In this document: positions 8,291 to 16,565 of the stretch, piece by piece
Position numbering within the stretch: the first letter of the stretch is position 1
Layout of the letters: each line of letters starts with the position of its first letter
Assembly: GCF_040276085.1 (NCBI RefSeq)
Contig: NZ_JBELOK010000010.1
Coordinates: 85,789-149,788, forward strand
DNA: 64,000 nt
Direction of reading: 5' to 3'
Origin: Castellaniella sp040276085
GTDB lineage: Bacteria; Pseudomonadota; Gammaproteobacteria; Burkholderiales; Burkholderiaceae_B
Program-made: the position numbers and the translations under genes
The notes under the pieces: generated by a model
Told to the model about the DNA's origin: nothing
The model's input: the letters and a program-made list of their open reading frames with translations, nothing else
Database searches by the model: none

Positions 8291-9256
8291 ATGCATGTGC
8301 TGTTTGTGATTGATCCGCTCCCCGGCCTGAAAGCCTGGAAGGACTCCTCTGTGGCCATCATGCGCAGCCTGGCTGCGCAAGGCCACCGCTTCAGTTTTGC
8401 CTTGCAGGCTGATCTCTTCATTGATCAGGGGCGGGTGCGGGTGGCGGCCACTGGCATGCAGCTGCGGCCCGATGCCGATTGGCAGGGTCACAACTGGTGG
8501 ATCCAGGATGATGCCGCGGTTGATGCCGACCTGGCCGACTTCGATGCGGTTCTGATGCGCAAGGATCCGCCCTTCGACATGGAGTACATCTACTCCACGC
8601 ATCTGTTTGATTATGCCCAGGCACAGGGCGCACGCGTGTTCAATACGGGGGCGGCGATTCGCAACCACCCCGAGAAACTCGCCATCACAGAGTTTGCGCA
8701 GTACACCACACCAACCCTGGTCAGCCGCGATATGGCCCGTTTACGGGCCTTTCACGCCCAGCAGGGTGATGTCATCGTCAAGCCGCTGGATGGCATGGGC
8801 GGCAGCGGAATATTCCGTCTTCAGCCCCAAGAGCCCAATCTGGGAACCATTCTCGAAACCCTCACCGAGATGGGCACTCGCACCATCATGGCGCAGCGCT
8901 ATATTCCGGAGATCGTCGAGGGCGACAAGCGTATTCTCATCATCGGTGGCGAGCCTGTGCCGTTTGCTCTGGCGCGCTTGCCGCTACAAGGAGAAACGCG
9001 GGGTAATCTGGCTGCAGGCGGACGGGGGGTTGCACAACCCTTGTCGGCCCGCGATCTCACGCTCGCCCAGGCAGTTGCCGGTCGCCTGGCGTCGCGTGGG
9101 CTTTTATTGATTGGCCTGGATGTGATCGGCGACTACATTACCGAAATCAACGTCACCAGTCCCACGTGCTTTGTCGAGATCACAGAACAAACAGGCTTTG
9201 ATGTGGCTGGCCGCTTCGTGCAGGCGCTGCAACAGGCCGTGGGCGCCCGCGCATGA
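8291..9256 (+). CDS. gshB: Glutathione synthetase
   Basis: ATP-grasp enzyme joining gamma-glutamylcysteine and glycine to glutathione, about 321 residues. Visible: the N-terminal FVIDPL..LKAWKDSS segment, the MRKDPPFDMEYIY motif (about residues 95-107), GAAIRNHPEKL, the ATP-grasp glycine loop KPLDGMGGSGIFR (about 160-172), and the metal-binding C-terminal INVTSPT motif. I chose ATG 8291 (MHVLFVIDPL), which aligns with the family N-terminus; ATG 8276 would add five residues, and neither start has a strong ribosome binding site. The stop overlaps the next start (ATGA), tying it to the PTS genes. Confidence 0.93.
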   Translation: MHVLFVIDPLPGLKAWKDSSVAIMRSLAAQGHRFSFALQADLFIDQGRVRVAATGMQLRPDADWQGHNWWIQDDAAVDADLADFDAVLMRKDPPFDMEYIYSTHLFDYAQAQGARVFNTGAAIRNHPEKLAITEFAQYTTPTLVSRDMARLRAFHAQQGDVIVKPLDGMGGSGIFRLQPQEPNLGTILETLTEMGTRTIMAQRYIPEIVEGDKRILIIGGEPVPFALARLPLQGETRGNLAAGGRGVAQPLSARDLTLAQAVAGRLASRGLLLIGLDVIGDYITEINVTSPTCFVEITEQTGFDVAGRFVQALQQAVGARA

Positions 9257-9666
9257 AAACCCGTATTGCCCTGGTGATGCATCAGCCTTTGGGCTCAGCG
9301 TTTCAGTCCTGTGCCCAGCACGTGCTGGGCCGGGTGCCTGATCTCCAGGTATTCGACATTCAACCTGATTCCCCCCCCGATCAGCACACTGATCGCCTGT
9401 TGGCCTGGATTCGTACCGGTGAGGTGGATCAGCCCATCTTGTTGCTCAGCGACCTCTACGGCGCAACGCCTTTCAATATTGCGGCCCAGGCGCTACGCCA
9501 GGCACTCGAAGAAGGCTATATCATTCATCTATTGACGGGCACGAACGCCTGCATGGTTCTCAAAGCCTTGACCGACCAGCAGGACAACCCGGAATCCCTC
9601 AGCGAACGCGTGCGACAGGGGGCGTTACGCGGGATAGTCAACGCAGATCCCCCTCCCGACTGCTAG
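9253..9666 (+). CDS. PTS EIIA component, mannose/fructose (EIIA-Man) type
   Basis: 137 residues of the EIIA-Man family. The phosphorylated histidine is H10 in MHQPLGSAF, and the family motif LSDLYGATPFN follows at about residues 66-76. No EIIB or EIIC transporter subunit gene is nearby. This matches the incomplete PTS of many betaproteobacteria, where phosphoryl transfer EI to HPr to EIIA is believed to regulate carbon or nitrogen metabolism rather than import sugar. It starts within the gshB stop (ATGA at 9253-9256) and is followed by ptsH after 15 bp. Confidence 0.88.
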   Translation: MKTRIALVMHQPLGSAFQSCAQHVLGRVPDLQVFDIQPDSPPDQHTDRLLAWIRTGEVDQPILLLSDLYGATPFNIAAQALRQALEEGYIIHLLTGTNACMVLKALTDQQDNPESLSERVRQGALRGIVNADPPPDC

Positions 9667-9681
9667 TTAGGAGTTTTGCCC

Positions 9682-9951
9682 ATGCCATCAATGGATCTGG
9701 TGATTTCCAATAAACTTGGCCTGCACGCGCGTGCGGCGGCAAAGCTTACCCAGTTGGCAGGCCGCTTCGTCAGCGACGTATTTATTTCGCGTGGCGCGCA
9801 ACGAGTCAATGCAAAAAGCATCATGGGTGTCATGATGCTGGCCGCCGGGCTTGGAGTTACCGTGCGTATTGATGCCAGTGGCGCCGATGAGCAGCAGGCG
9901 CTCAAGGATATCCGGGCTTTGTTCGAGGGCAAGTTTGGAGAGGCCGAATGA
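9682..9951 (+). CDS. ptsH: Phosphocarrier protein HPr
   Basis: 89 residues. The EI-phosphorylated histidine is H15 in GLHARAA, and S46 in AKSIMGVMML is the regulatory serine modified by HPr kinase where that enzyme exists. Both residues fall at exactly the canonical positions when translation starts at ATG 9682. That start is supported by TAGGAG (9668-9673) with 8-bp spacing; the in-frame TTG at 9676 is too close to it. It receives phosphate from the EI encoded next and passes it to the upstream EIIA. Confidence 0.95.
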   Translation: MPSMDLVISNKLGLHARAAAKLTQLAGRFVSDVFISRGAQRVNAKSIMGVMMLAAGLGVTVRIDASGADEQQALKDIRALFEGKFGEAE

Positions 9952-9982
9952 TCATCGGCAGGATGACAGGCCGGGTTTGCCC

Positions 9983-11734
9983 ATGAGTGGCTCAGAACCA
10001 GATTCCGAGCTGTCCTCGACACTCTGTTTGTATGGGCAGGGCGTTGTGCGTGGCTATGCCATTGGCCGCGCAGTTGTCATGAGCGCCGCCGCGCTCGAAG
10101 TCGCTCACTACCGAATAGCCGACGAAGACATCGCCGCCGAAAAAAATCGGCTGTGTGCGGCCGTAGACAGTGCAGTCCAGGAGCTGCAGCAGATGGTGGA
10201 CATGCTGCCACCAGACGCGCCTCGTGAGCTGGGTGTGCTGCTTTCTGTGCATGCCATGTTGTTGCAGGATCCCATGCTGGTGCAGTCAGTCTGTCAACTG
10301 ATCGACGAGCGCCAGTACAACGCCGAATGGGCGCTTACCACGCAGGGGCAATCGCTGGCAGAACAATTTGCCCAGGTGGAAGACGCCTACCTGCGCGAAC
10401 GCGGTGCCGATGTCCGGCAAGTGATCGAGCGCGTGCTCAGGGTACTGTCGGGCACCGCATCGTGGCTGCCCAACCTGGACGGTGTGGATATTGATGGCAG
10501 CCTGATTGTCGTGGCGCGCGATATTTCGCCGCCAGACATGATGCGACTGCGTGGTGGCAAGTTTGGTGCCTTTCTTACCGATCTGGGTGGCGCAACTTCG
10601 CACACCGCCATTGTTGCGCGCAGCATGAACGTGCCGGCCGTGGTGGGAATGGGAACAGTGCGCGCTTTGGTGCGCGATGGCGATGTCCTGATCGTCGATG
10701 GCGTCAACGGGATGGTGCTGGTCAATCCCTCCCCGAGCATTTTGCGCGAGTACCAAGAGCGGCAAGCGGCATTCTTGCGCGAGCGCGACGAACTCAAAGC
10801 CTTGCGTTTCGCACCGGCCATAACACTTGACGGCGTACAGGTGCGAATGGAAGCCAATATAGAGCTGCCCGAAGAAGCTGCCGATGCATTGGCGGCAGGT
10901 GCCGAAGGTATTGGTCTGTTTCGCAGCGAGTTCCTCTTTATGGGACGAGCCGAGTTGCCCGACGAAGATGAGCAATATGCTGCCTATGCATCGGTAGTAC
11001 GGGCAATGGGCGGTCGGCCGGTGACCATCCGTACGCTTGATATCGGCGCTGATAAGACATTGGATGGCGAGGCAACGGTCGCGACCAATCCCGCCCTGGG
11101 ATTGCGTGCCATTCGCTATTGTCTGGCCAACCCGGAGCTCTTCAACATTCAGTTGCGCGCACTGCTGCGGGCAGCGGTGCATGGTCCGGTGCGGGTGCTG
11201 ATCCCCATGGTGTCGCATATGCACGAAGTCGTGGCTGTGCGGCGCGCGTTGGCGCGTGCAGCCGAAGAGCTGAGTGACGCAGGAATCTCCCACGAAACCA
11301 GGGTGCAACTGGGTGCCATGGTCGAGATCCCTGCGATGGCCATTGCCATCGAGCCCTTTGCGGAGACGCTCGACTTTCTTTCGATTGGCACCAACGATCT
11401 CATCCAGTATGTGTTGGCCATTGATCGGGGCGACAAGGATGTGTCATCGCTGTACGACCCCATGCACCCGGCCGTCTTGCGGCTTATTGCGCACACGATC
11501 AATGCAGGCGAGCGCGTTGGCAAGCCTGTGTCCGTCTGCGGCGAGATGGCCGGTGACGTGCGGGTGACGCGTATGCTGCTGGGCTTGGGGCTGACCGGTT
11601 TCTCCATGCACCCGCAGCAGTTGCTGGACGTCAAAAAAGAGATTCGCAAGGCGCATTCCAATGCTTTGCGCGTCAAGGTGGCCTCTGCACTGAATCGAGC
11701 GGCGCGCATCGATCTAAGTACCTTGTCAGCCTGA
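9983..11734 (+). CDS. ptsI: Phosphoenolpyruvate-protein phosphotransferase (Enzyme I)
   Basis: Enzyme I, 583 residues, takes phosphate from PEP and passes it to HPr. Visible: N-terminal HPr-binding/phosphohistidine domain with H207 in GGATSHTAIVA, a linker, then the PEP-binding barrel with the FRSEFLFMGR stretch, SIGTNDLIQY (about 470-479) and the catalytic cysteine C519 in VSVCGEMAGD. The frame extends upstream into ptsH, but ATG 9983, 31 bp after the ptsH stop, gives the normal family length. It lacks the GAF domain of the nitrogen-PTS EI (PtsP), so this is the sugar-type EI. It is the last gene of the gshB-IIA-ptsH-ptsI run. Confidence 0.95.
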   Translation: MSGSEPDSELSSTLCLYGQGVVRGYAIGRAVVMSAAALEVAHYRIADEDIAAEKNRLCAAVDSAVQELQQMVDMLPPDAPRELGVLLSVHAMLLQDPMLVQSVCQLIDERQYNAEWALTTQGQSLAEQFAQVEDAYLRERGADVRQVIERVLRVLSGTASWLPNLDGVDIDGSLIVVARDISPPDMMRLRGGKFGAFLTDLGGATSHTAIVARSMNVPAVVGMGTVRALVRDGDVLIVDGVNGMVLVNPSPSILREYQERQAAFLRERDELKALRFAPAITLDGVQVRMEANIELPEEAADALAAGAEGIGLFRSEFLFMGRAELPDEDEQYAAYASVVRAMGGRPVTIRTLDIGADKTLDGEATVATNPALGLRAIRYCLANPELFNIQLRALLRAAVHGPVRVLIPMVSHMHEVVAVRRALARAAEELSDAGISHETRVQLGAMVEIPAMAIAIEPFAETLDFLSIGTNDLIQYVLAIDRGDKDVSSLYDPMHPAVLRLIAHTINAGERVGKPVSVCGEMAGDVRVTRMLLGLGLTGFSMHPQQLLDVKKEIRKAHSNALRVKVASALNRAARIDLSTLSA

Positions 11735-11906
11735 ATTTCTTTCTATGGCCTTATTTGTCCGGTGTTTGCATCGGGTCTTTTGTGTCCAGTTGTTGGCTGC
11801 GCCAGAGCCGCCTGTGTGCCCACTTGCTGCGTTTTTCCCTTGGGCGTCCAAATTAAAACCCGTGTTTTGCCTGGCGCTGCCTGCAATGGCTGTTTACATG
11901 TCAGGG

Positions 11907-11934
11907 TTTACCCTTTATCCAAGGTCGATAGAAT
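11907..11934 (+). promoter_or_regulatory. Putative sigma-70 promoter of the small lipoprotein gene
   Basis: TTTACC (11907-11912), a 16-bp spacer and TAGAAT (11929-11934) lie in the 272-bp gap after ptsI. The rest of that gap shows nothing else I can support. Confidence 0.5.
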
Positions 11935-12006
11935 TGTAACTAGCCCGGCTGTTACAGTCCGGTCTTTAAAAAAATTCCGTCGATGGAAACTGGAAAAGGG
12001 AAGATC

Positions 12007-12396
12007 ATGAATACAATGCGCAAAACGCTTACCATGGCCGCAGTCGTCGCTTCAATGGGCCTGCTGGCGGCTTGCTCCAAGAGTGACGAACCCGCAGCAC
12101 CCCCGGCTGCGCCGGTTCCGTCCACAGCCCCTACGCCAGCCCCTGTGCCGCCAGCCACTCAAGAACCCTCTACGACGCCTCAGTCGTCCCAGGATTCCTC
12201 CTCCCAGACTGATAAGCCTACGTTGGAAGAGCAGATCAAGCAGTCTGGCGAGGATGCGAAGACCAAGGCAGAGGAACTCGGCGACAAGATGGGTGAGGCT
12301 GCCACCGACGCCCGTGATGCAATCAAGGAAGGTGCTGAAAAGGCTGATGGGGCGATTCAGGGCGCCGTGGGTAGCGGCACTGACAGCAGCAAATAA
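12007..12396 (+). CDS. Small Ala/Pro-rich lipoprotein, unknown function
   Basis: 129 residues. The N-terminus has a basic start, a short hydrophobic stretch and a lipobox LLAAC, so the product should be a lipid-anchored envelope protein. After the anchor comes a low-complexity Pro/Ala/Ser/Thr/Gln segment (about residues 35-70) and then a charged, Ala-rich helix with a rough AK/AE periodicity (about 75-125) resembling late-embryogenesis-like or apolipoprotein-like helices. I recognise no named family. ATG 12007 is preceded by AGGGAAG; an in-frame ATG nine bases later would also preserve the signal. It is a single-gene unit between its own promoter and a bidirectional terminator. Confidence 0.75.
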   Translation: MNTMRKTLTMAAVVASMGLLAACSKSDEPAAPPAAPVPSTAPTPAPVPPATQEPSTTPQSSQDSSSQTDKPTLEEQIKQSGEDAKTKAEELGDKMGEAATDARDAIKEGAEKADGAIQGAVGSGTDSSK

Positions 12397-12434
12397 GCCT
12401 GCTTGGCCATTATGTGTGGCCAGAGGATAGTCAA

Positions 12435-12466
12435 CGAAAAAAGGGCGCTCAAGCGTCCTTTTTTCG
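12435..12466. terminator. Bidirectional terminator between lipoprotein gene and amtB
   Basis: A symmetric hairpin: CG, six A, GGGCGC (12435-12448) pairs with GCGTCC, six T, CG (12453-12466) around a TCAA loop. It has a T-tract on either strand, so it can serve both the plus-strand lipoprotein gene and the minus-strand glnK-amtB operon. Confidence 0.85.
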
Positions 12467-12497
12467 TGAACATGAAGATTTGCCGCGGAGCGCGTCG

Positions 12498-13730
12498 CTA
12501 GGCCATGGGGTAAGCGTTCTCTCCGTGATCGCTTTGATCCATACCGACACTTTCCTGGTCGGCGGATGCCCGCAAACCGATCAGGCCGTTGGCCACAAAT
12601 ACAGCCAGTGCGGCCACAACGCCAGCCCAAATGATGCTGATAACAACCGCTTCTGTCTGCAGCCATGTCTGCCACAGTATGGACAGGACGCCGGCGGGGC
12701 CTGCTCCCCCCAAACTGCTCGACTGGAATATGCCGGTCAGCAGGGCGCCGACGATGCCGCCCACTGCGTGGATGCCAAAGACATCAAAGGCATCGTCAAC
12801 GCCCAGGAGGCGCTTGAGTCCGTTGACGCCATAGAAGGCCGCCCAGGCCGCCAGGGCGCCGATCACCAGGGCACCGCTGGGTGCAACCAGCCCGGCGGCC
12901 GGGGTGATGCCGACCAGGCCGGCAATCGCACCCGAGACGGCTCCCAGCAAAGATGCCTTGCCTCTTAAGACACGTTCGATCAGTAGCCAGACCAGCACAC
13001 CGCAGACGGCTGCCATCATCGTATTGACCACGGCAAGCACGGCTTGCTCGTTGGCAGCAAGTGCCGATCCGCCATTAAAGCCAAACCAGCCGATCCAGAG
13101 CAGTGCGGCACCAGTCAGGTTGAAAGGAAGATTGTGGGGAGGCATCGCCTGGCGGCCATAACCTTGGCGGGGGCCCACCAGATGGGCAGCAACCAGACCT
13201 GCGGTGCCTGCGCTGATGTGCACAACGGTGCCACCTGCGAAGTCGAGTGCGCCACGCAGATGCAACCAGCCATTGGGTGCCCAGACCATGTGGGCAATGG
13301 GCAGGTAGGCGAGTGTGAACCAGATGCCGGTAAACAGCATCATGGCGCCAAAGCGGGTACGCTCGGCGATACTGCCCGTAATCAGTCCGCAGGTGATTGC
13401 TGCAAATGCACCCTGAAACAGTGCAAACAGCAGCTCGGGAATAGTGCCGCTCAGGGGCAGGGTGGTGCTTGCGCCCTGGACATAGAGCCCGGCCAGACCC
13501 AGATGTGTCAGACCGCCCAGGATGCCCGAGCCCGGTGCAAAGGCCAGTGAGTAGCCGTAAACAAACCAGAGCACCATGGCTAGTGCGCAGGCCCCCAGTG
13601 TTTGGCTCATTACCGACAGCACATGGCGTCCGCGGGCCAGCCCACCGTAGAACAGCGCCAGGCCGGGGACGCACATCAGCCAGACCAGAAGGGTACTTAC
13701 CAGTACCCAGACAACATCGCTTTTATCCAT
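12498..13730 (-). CDS. amtB: Ammonium transporter
   Basis: Amt/Rh-family inner-membrane ammonium channel, 410 residues, with eleven expected membrane helices. The twin pore histidines are H171 (in VVHISAGTAG) and H321 (in GIHAVGGIVG); the GLALFYGG stretch near residue 24 is also family-typical. Unlike many Amt proteins it has no cleavable signal peptide: the first helix starts close to the N-terminus. The glnK stop lies 21 bp upstream, giving the conserved glnK-amtB operon. GlnK is known to plug AmtB when nitrogen is plentiful. Confidence 0.96.
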   Translation of the reverse strand: MDKSDVVWVLVSTLLVWLMCVPGLALFYGGLARGRHVLSVMSQTLGACALAMVLWFVYGYSLAFAPGSGILGGLTHLGLAGLYVQGASTTLPLSGTIPELLFALFQGAFAAITCGLITGSIAERTRFGAMMLFTGIWFTLAYLPIAHMVWAPNGWLHLRGALDFAGGTVVHISAGTAGLVAAHLVGPRQGYGRQAMPPHNLPFNLTGAALLWIGWFGFNGGSALAANEQAVLAVVNTMMAAVCGVLVWLLIERVLRGKASLLGAVSGAIAGLVGITPAAGLVAPSGALVIGALAAWAAFYGVNGLKRLLGVDDAFDVFGIHAVGGIVGALLTGIFQSSSLGGAGPAGVLSILWQTWLQTEAVVISIIWAGVVAALAVFVANGLIGLRASADQESVGMDQSDHGENAYPMA

Positions 13731-13751
13731 TTTTACAGGTTCCGGTATGGT

Positions 13752-14090
13752 TCAAAGGACAGATTCGCCGGCTTCACCCGTGCGAATCCGTACAGCGTGT
13801 TCAAGGGGCGTGACAAAAATTTTGCCGTCACCAATCTTGCCGGTGCGTGCTGCCTGGCACACGCATTCAATCGTCAGTTCAAGCTGTTCGTCAGACACAG
13901 CGATCTGAATCTGCAATTTGGGTAAAAAGCTGACCTGATATTCAGCGCCTCTATAGAGCTCTGTGTGACCTTTCTGCCTTCCGAAGCCGCGAGCTTCGGT
14001 CACTGTCATGCCCTGAATCCCGGCTGCTGTCAGGGCGGCGTATACCTCGTCCAGCTTGAAGGGTTTGATGATGGCGGTGATGAGTTTCAT
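13752..14090 (-). CDS. glnK: Nitrogen regulatory PII protein GlnK
   Basis: 112-residue PII protein. The uridylylated tyrosine is Y51 at the tip of the T-loop (HTELYRGAEYQV). The B-loop TGKIGDGKIF binds ATP and 2-oxoglutarate, and the N-terminal MKLITAIIKPFKLDEV is family-typical. It signals nitrogen status and gates AmtB. The start at 14090 follows AAGGAAG. Expression should depend on NtrC and RpoN, judging from the -24/-12 promoter at 14124-14140 and the NtrC-type palindromes further upstream. Confidence 0.97.
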   Translation of the reverse strand: MKLITAIIKPFKLDEVYAALTAAGIQGMTVTEARGFGRQKGHTELYRGAEYQVSFLPKLQIQIAVSDEQLELTIECVCQAARTGKIGDGKIFVTPLEHAVRIRTGEAGESVL

Positions 14091-14123
14091 GAGTCTTCCT
14101 TGTTTATCTGGCAGTGCCTACAC

Positions 14124-14140
14124 AGCAAAAGGCGTGCCAA
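14124..14140 (-). promoter_or_regulatory. Sigma-54 (-24/-12) promoter of glnK-amtB
   Basis: Read on the minus strand the site is TTGGCACGCCTTTTGCT, matching TGGCAC-N5-TTGC with the invariant GG and GC dinucleotides ten bases apart. It points at glnK; the expected transcript start is near 14113, about 23 nt before the ATG. Confidence 0.9.
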
Positions 14141-14238
14141 CACATTGCCGTGTTGGATATGTCGTGAACTTGCGAGTGTTGGGGTAGGGGCACGCGCTCT
14201 GGAAAGGTGCAATTTGCGCATTTTTGCAAGGCGCAATA

Positions 14239-14286
14239 TGCCTCGCGATGGTGCAGGGAGAAGGGGGTGTGCACCCGTTTGGTGCA
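14239..14286. promoter_or_regulatory. Two NtrC-binding palindromes upstream of glnK
   Basis: Site 1 at 14270-14286 is TGCACCCGTTTGGTGCA, a perfect dyad of the NtrC consensus (TGCACC-N4-GGTGCA type). Site 2 at 14239-14255 keeps TGC and TGGTGCA but has a degenerate left arm. The sites start 31 bp apart, about three helix turns, and lie roughly 100-150 bp upstream of the sigma-54 promoter, the usual enhancer geometry. Confidence 0.85.
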
Positions 14287-14371
14287 GGACAGAATGAGCC
14301 TGTTCCAATGCCCGGCGGTGGCTGGGGCCCGTATAGTTTGGGGCAATGATAAGGATGGGGAGAGATGAGCA

Positions 14372-15889
14372 ATGTCGCTTGCTGTGCTGGCCGGTCGGGC
14401 CATGTTTGGGCTTCAGGCCAGGCCTGTCCAGGTAGAGGTGCATGTAGGCTGTGGCCTGCCTGCTTTTTCGATTGTGGGTTTGCCTGGCGCCGGCGTTCGA
14501 GAAAGCCGGGACCGGGTTCGATCTGCCATCCTTAGCTGCGGCTTTGAGTTTCCATCCGGCCGGATTACCGTCAATCTGGCACCGGCAGATTTGCCCAAAG
14601 ACTCTGGCCGCTTCGACCTCCCGATTGCAGTGGGGATTCTGTTGGCTTCCGGCCAGATCGACCGGCCACCCTCGGGTACCACAGAGATGTCGCACTATGT
14701 CTTGGCGGGTGAGCTGTCCCTGACCGGCGCGCTGATGGCCGAACGGGCGGCGCTGGCCATTGCCCTGGCGCTTGCGCGCGAAGATCATGAAGCGGTTCTG
14801 ATCCTTGCTCCGCCTGCTGCGGGTATTGCAGCTCTGGTACCCGGTCTGTGTGTACTTCAGGCCCAAAGTCTGGAAGAGGTTGTGGCGCATATGGCCGGCC
14901 GGCAACCGCTATCGGTTGCGCCGCCTGCTGCTTTGCCGCTTGCTTCCGGGCAGTTGGCCTGCATGAGCGAAGTGCGCGGCCAGGCGCTGGCACGCCAGGC
15001 CCTGGAAATCGCCGCCGCTGGCGGCCACAGTGTGCTGTTCTGTGGGCCGCCAGGCGTGGGCAAAAGCATGTTGGCGCAGCGTTTGCCCGGCTTGCTGCCG
15101 CCGCTTACCCAAACGCAGGCACTGGAGGTCGCGGCGGTTCAGGGGCTGGTATCCATACAGCAAGGCCTGAGCGCCGCGCCCCCCTTCAGGGCCCCACATC
15201 ATGGGGCGTCCACAGCTGCGTTGGTGGGAGGTGGTGCACATCCCCGCCCGGGAGAAATCAGTCTGGCACATCATGGTGTGCTGTTTTTGGATGAGCTTCC
15301 CGAGTTTGATCGCCGGGCACTGGAAGCCTTGCGCGAACCCCTGGAAACAGGCTCGGTAACAGTGGCGCGGGCTGCAGGCAGTTACCGCTTTCCAGCTCGA
15401 TTTCAGCTTCTGGCTGCCATGAATCCGTGTCCGTGTGGTTGGTACGGTCATCCTCGGCGTGTGTGCCGCTGTCCTCAGGAGCGCATCCTGAAGTATCGTG
15501 CTCAGGTGTCGGGCCCCTTGCTCGACCGGATCGATTTGCATGTGACGCTGGCCGCCGAGAAAGCCTGGCACGAGCTACCGGCTGGAGAGTCTTCGGAAGC
15601 AGTTCGGGTACGTGTATTGGCGGCCCGCCGGCGGCAGTTGCAACGTCAGGATTGCCTTAATGCCCAGCTTGGGGCAACTGGCCTGCTGGCCAATGTTCAA
15701 CTGGATGACGCGGCCCGCGCATTGCTGGCAGAGGCTATCCATCGTCTGGGCTGGTCTGCGCGGGCGAGTCAGCGGGCTTTGCGAGTGGCCCGTACCCTGG
15801 CCGACCTGGATGGGCTTGAGCAACCTCGATTGGAGCACGTGGCACAGGCGGTGCAATTTCGCCCCTCATCAGATGATGTCGGTGCGTAA
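14372..15889 (+). CDS. comM: YifB/ComM-family AAA+ ATPase (Mg-chelatase-like)
   Basis: 505 residues. An N-terminal ChlI-like domain (1-170) is followed by an AAA+ module with Walker A GPPGVGKS (225-232), Walker B VLFLDELPEF, the MNPCPCGWYG cysteine motif, and a C-terminal Mg-chelatase-type domain. ComM is a hexameric helicase promoting branch migration of donor DNA during natural transformation in Vibrio; most proteobacterial YifB proteins are assumed to act similarly. ATG 14372 follows GGGGAGAG. ubiK follows 38 bp downstream, a pairing I know from other proteobacteria. Confidence 0.93.
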   Translation: MSLAVLAGRAMFGLQARPVQVEVHVGCGLPAFSIVGLPGAGVRESRDRVRSAILSCGFEFPSGRITVNLAPADLPKDSGRFDLPIAVGILLASGQIDRPPSGTTEMSHYVLAGELSLTGALMAERAALAIALALAREDHEAVLILAPPAAGIAALVPGLCVLQAQSLEEVVAHMAGRQPLSVAPPAALPLASGQLACMSEVRGQALARQALEIAAAGGHSVLFCGPPGVGKSMLAQRLPGLLPPLTQTQALEVAAVQGLVSIQQGLSAAPPFRAPHHGASTAALVGGGAHPRPGEISLAHHGVLFLDELPEFDRRALEALREPLETGSVTVARAAGSYRFPARFQLLAAMNPCPCGWYGHPRRVCRCPQERILKYRAQVSGPLLDRIDLHVTLAAEKAWHELPAGESSEAVRVRVLAARRRQLQRQDCLNAQLGATGLLANVQLDDAARALLAEAIHRLGWSARASQRALRVARTLADLDGLEQPRLEHVAQAVQFRPSSDDVGA

Positions 15890-15927
15890 GCCGTTAAAAT
15901 AAACGTTTTACCTGCAGGAGGACCCTC

Positions 15928-16191
15928 ATGATCGCTCCCAATCAATGGCTGGACGACTTTCAAAAAAATGTGTCCGACATGCTGGCCAAGACACCGGCGG
16001 CCGACATCGAGCGCAACATGAAAGCGCTGATGGCACAAACCTTTACACGTATGGATCTCATCACGCGCGAAGAATTCGACGTGCAAACGGATCTCCTTGC
16101 GCGTGCCCTTGATCGCGTGCAAGCACTCGAGTCCCGTGTGCAGGCACTTGAACAAGCGCAGACAGGCGCCGGGTTAGACAAAACTCAGTAA
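15928..16191 (+). CDS. ubiK: Ubiquinone biosynthesis accessory factor UbiK (YqiC/BMFP)
   Basis: 87-residue all-helical protein. The N-terminal amphipathic helix (QWLDDFQKNVSDML) is followed by an LITREEFDVQ turn and a C-terminal leucine-repeat coiled coil (about residues 55-80). This is the UbiK/YqiC family, which helps assemble the aerobic ubiquinone complex with UbiJ. ATG 15928 has CAGGAGGA upstream. The end of the gene contains the promoter of the downstream ribosomal operon. Confidence 0.9.
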   Translation: MIAPNQWLDDFQKNVSDMLAKTPAADIERNMKALMAQTFTRMDLITREEFDVQTDLLARALDRVQALESRVQALEQAQTGAGLDKTQ

Positions 16192-16204
16192 ATCATTCTA
16201 TAAT
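16175..16204 (+). promoter_or_regulatory. Promoter of the rpmI-rplT-pheST-ihfA operon
   Basis: TAGACA (16175-16180, one mismatch), an 18-bp spacer and a consensus TATAAT (16199-16204). It overlaps the last codons and stop of ubiK. The predicted start near 16211 leaves a leader of about 145 nt before rpmI, long enough for the L20-type autoregulatory structure known in other bacteria; I did not identify that structure. Confidence 0.75.
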
Positions 16205-16354
16205 CAACAGCTTTTCCATGTTTCAGTTATGGAAAACAAGCCCGTTCGTGCACGTTGCGCATGGCGGGTTTTCAGCAGATTGCGGATACCGGGTTGGACA
16301 AGTGCCTCGATGTGTCGGGCCACCTGAATTCGCAAAGTCAACAGAGTAATCGTC

Positions 16355-16552
16355 ATGCCCAAAATGAAGAGCAAAAAAGGCGCGTCCAAGCGCTTTAAGG
16401 TGCGCGGCAGTGGTTCCATCAAGCGCGGCCAAGCTTTCAAACGTCATATCCTGACAAAGAAAACCACGAAAAATAAGCGTCAGCTGCGTGGTTCGGCTGC
16501 TGTCCATGAAACAAATATCGCCTCCGTAAAGGCGATGTTGCCTTTCGCCTGA
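16355..16552 (+). CDS. rpmI: 50S ribosomal protein L35
   Basis: 65 residues, highly basic, with the L35 signature MPKMKSKKGASKRF at the N-terminus and HILTKKTTKNKRQLRG in the middle. It is the first gene of an operon with rplT 13 bp downstream. In many bacteria rpmI directly follows infC; here it is about 8 kb away and has its own promoter. Confidence 0.97.
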   Translation: MPKMKSKKGASKRFKVRGSGSIKRGQAFKRHILTKKTTKNKRQLRGSAAVHETNIASVKAMLPFA

Positions 16553-16565
16553 TCGGAGATACCTA

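Noticed and set aside
9851..9982. A longer ptsI starting at 9851
   Set aside because: It overlaps ptsH in another frame; ATG 9983 gives the normal Enzyme I length.
10286..11308. A 340-codon open frame antisense to ptsI, and a similar 335-codon frame antisense to thrS (6470-7477)
   Set aside because: They are mirror frames of strongly conserved genes with high third-position G+C; their translations have no family features and a Cys/His/Arg-rich composition typical of shadows.
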